This document shows positions 63,194-64,000 of a DNA stretch of 64,000 bases, piece after piece. Location: assembly GCF_009193215.1 (NCBI RefSeq), contig NZ_VYVA01000001.1, positions 806,001-870,000 on the forward strand. The letters are read 5' to 3'. How positions within the stretch are numbered: the stretch's first letter is position 1; the number at the start of each line of letters is the position of its first letter. Below the pieces are notes generated by a model. That model saw only the letters and a list, made by a program, of their open reading frames with translations. It was not told the DNA's origin and did not search any database. The position numbers and the translations under genes are program-made. The stretch is from Flavicella marina (GTDB taxonomy: Bacteria > Bacteroidota > Bacteroidia > Flavobacteriales > Flavobacteriaceae).

Positions 63194-64000
63194 CTATTCT
63201 CCTCTTACTCTTTTCCCTTCTAACAAAAGATTGTTATAATTTTCTTGCTGCGTAGTCGACAAATTTCCAATCAACAAATTTGTTACCTCGTAAGGATCTG
63301 CCGATAAATCGTACAATTCTTTCACATCAGTATCTATTTCATAAATCAACTTATAAGTAGCATTTCTTACTGCGTAGTGACCATTATCGTTCCCTTCTCC
63401 GGGAACCTCGGTATAGATATATTCTTTCGAAGCAGCACCGGCATCATTCAACAAACTTTTTACACTTTTACTTTGGTAAATTTCAGAAACATCGACCCCA
63501 GCCAACTCTGCAATAGTTGCGTACAAATCTACGGTATGCACCAATGCTTCAGACTCGCGCCCCACACGCGTTCCTAAACCGGAAACTACAAAAGGTACAT
63601 TGATACCCCCTTGATAAATCGATCCTTTACAATGCTTGTCATTATCTGTATACTGCGATACTCTAACAGGAGTACCATTATCTCCAACATAGATTATGAT
63701 GGTATTTTCTTTTTCAGCTTCAGACATCGAGTCAATAAACCTTCCCATTTCGTAATCCATAGCCTCTAACATTGCTAAATACATATACAAATTCGTACTT
63801 GGTCTACCTTGTGAGGCATTTGAAATTAAATAATCATCTGGCATATGAAAAGGGGTATGCGCAGCATTATAAGCCAACCAGATAAACCAAGGTTTGGTTT
63901 GTTCATCACGCCAATCCATTGCAAGTTGGGTATATTTCGTTGTTGAATAATTTTCCATTCGCTCAGCATCTGTTGTCGATGAAAGCGTAGTAAGAGTTTC
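63194..64000 (-). CDS. Sulfatase, 3' part (cut by window edge)
   Basis: At least 268 codons of a type I sulfatase; the frame is open past position 64000 (it reads ETLTTLSSTTDAER before the internal Met at 63958), so the start, signal peptide and catalytic Cys/Ser motif are outside. Visible parts include WFIWLAYNAAHTPFHMPDDY, the metal-site GDNGTPVRVSQ, HCKGSIYQGGINVPFVVSG and the C-terminal KLIYEIDTDVKELYDLSADP with EVTNL. These enzymes desulfate marine polysaccharides. The protein ends about 40 residues after EVTNL, and no T9SS tail is present. Confidence 0.92.
   Translation of the reverse strand, partial: ETLTTLSSTTDAERMENYSTTKYTQLAMDWRDEQTKPWFIWLAYNAAHTPFHMPDDYLISNASQGRPSTNLYMYLAMLEAMDYEMGRFIDSMSEAEKENTIIIYVGDNGTPVRVSQYTDNDKHCKGSIYQGGINVPFVVSGLGTRVGRESEALVHTVDLYATIAELAGVDVSEIYQSKSVKSLLNDAGAASKEYIYTEVPGEGNDNGHYAVRNATYKLIYEIDTDVKELYDLSADPYEVTNLLIGNLSTTQQENYNNLLLEGKRVRGE

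Noticed and set aside
1-64000. Mobile element, prophage or defence island
   Set aside because: No transposase, integrase, phage or restriction/abortive-infection genes and no flanking direct repeats at the tRNA-Cys were seen.

Overview
The window is about 64 kb of low-GC chromosomal DNA from a member of the Bacteroidota, almost certainly a (probably marine) Flavobacteriaceae; I cannot name the genus. The evidence is: type IX secretion C-terminal sorting domains, a SusC/SusD pair, the T9SS/gliding lipoprotein SprE, an ATP synthase operon that ends at atpG without atpD/atpC, lipoprotein signals of the Bacteroidota kind, and Bacteroidota-type promoters. The -7 element TAnnTTTG(C) recurs in front of genes, and tRNA-Cys has a full TTG-N19-TAnnTTTG promoter.

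Layout. (1) 0-5.5 kb: tex, an Lrp-family regulator divergent from metE, and ppnP. (2) 5.5-14.4 kb: an anaerobic respiration block. On the minus strand lie napD, napA, an unusual tetraheme napB-like gene, a tetraheme lipoprotein cytochrome, a four-cluster ferredoxin-like protein and an NrfD-type membrane quinol dehydrogenase. Divergent from it are nrdG and nrdD (oxygen-sensitive ribonucleotide reductase). An FNR/CRP-like palindrome sits in the shared intergenic region. (3) 14.4-18.4 kb: three secreted T9SS proteins with nearly identical sorting domains, and a 62-aa membrane protein. (4) 18.5-19.7 kb: a divergent pair of cysteine-bearing regulators (Rrf2 and Crp/Fnr). (5) 19.7-29.5 kb: two small envelope genes, then one minus-strand series from sprE and bactofilin through AtpZ and a small membrane protein to atpBEFHAG. 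An unusual 50-bp tandem repeat copies the last codons of atpG. (6) 29.5-41.4 kb: housekeeping and peptidase genes, a PaaE-like reductase, tRNA-Cys, folB, glnS (with an extra C-terminal domain) and a nucleoid-associated protein. (7) 41.4-53.2 kb: a T9SS leucine-rich-repeat protein and a polysaccharide utilisation locus (SusC, SusD, GH130, MFS, two GH99/GH71-like lipoproteins) with a divergent AraC regulator, probably for a mannose-containing glycan. (8) 53.3-64 kb: dut, a serine beta-lactamase-like protein, glycerate kinase (TTG start), a PhzF protein, a suf operon (sufA-B-C-D, no sufS), thiL, and the 3' part of a sulfatase cut by the window edge.

No CRISPR array, insertion sequence, prophage or rRNA was seen. 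The most unusual items are the modified periplasmic nitrate reductase electron chain (duplicated NapB hemes, a Cys-to-Tyr change in the ferredoxin subunit, no NapC/NapGH), the atpG-tail repeat, and the two-GH99-like PUL. I found no clear sign of an entirely new defence or mobile system.
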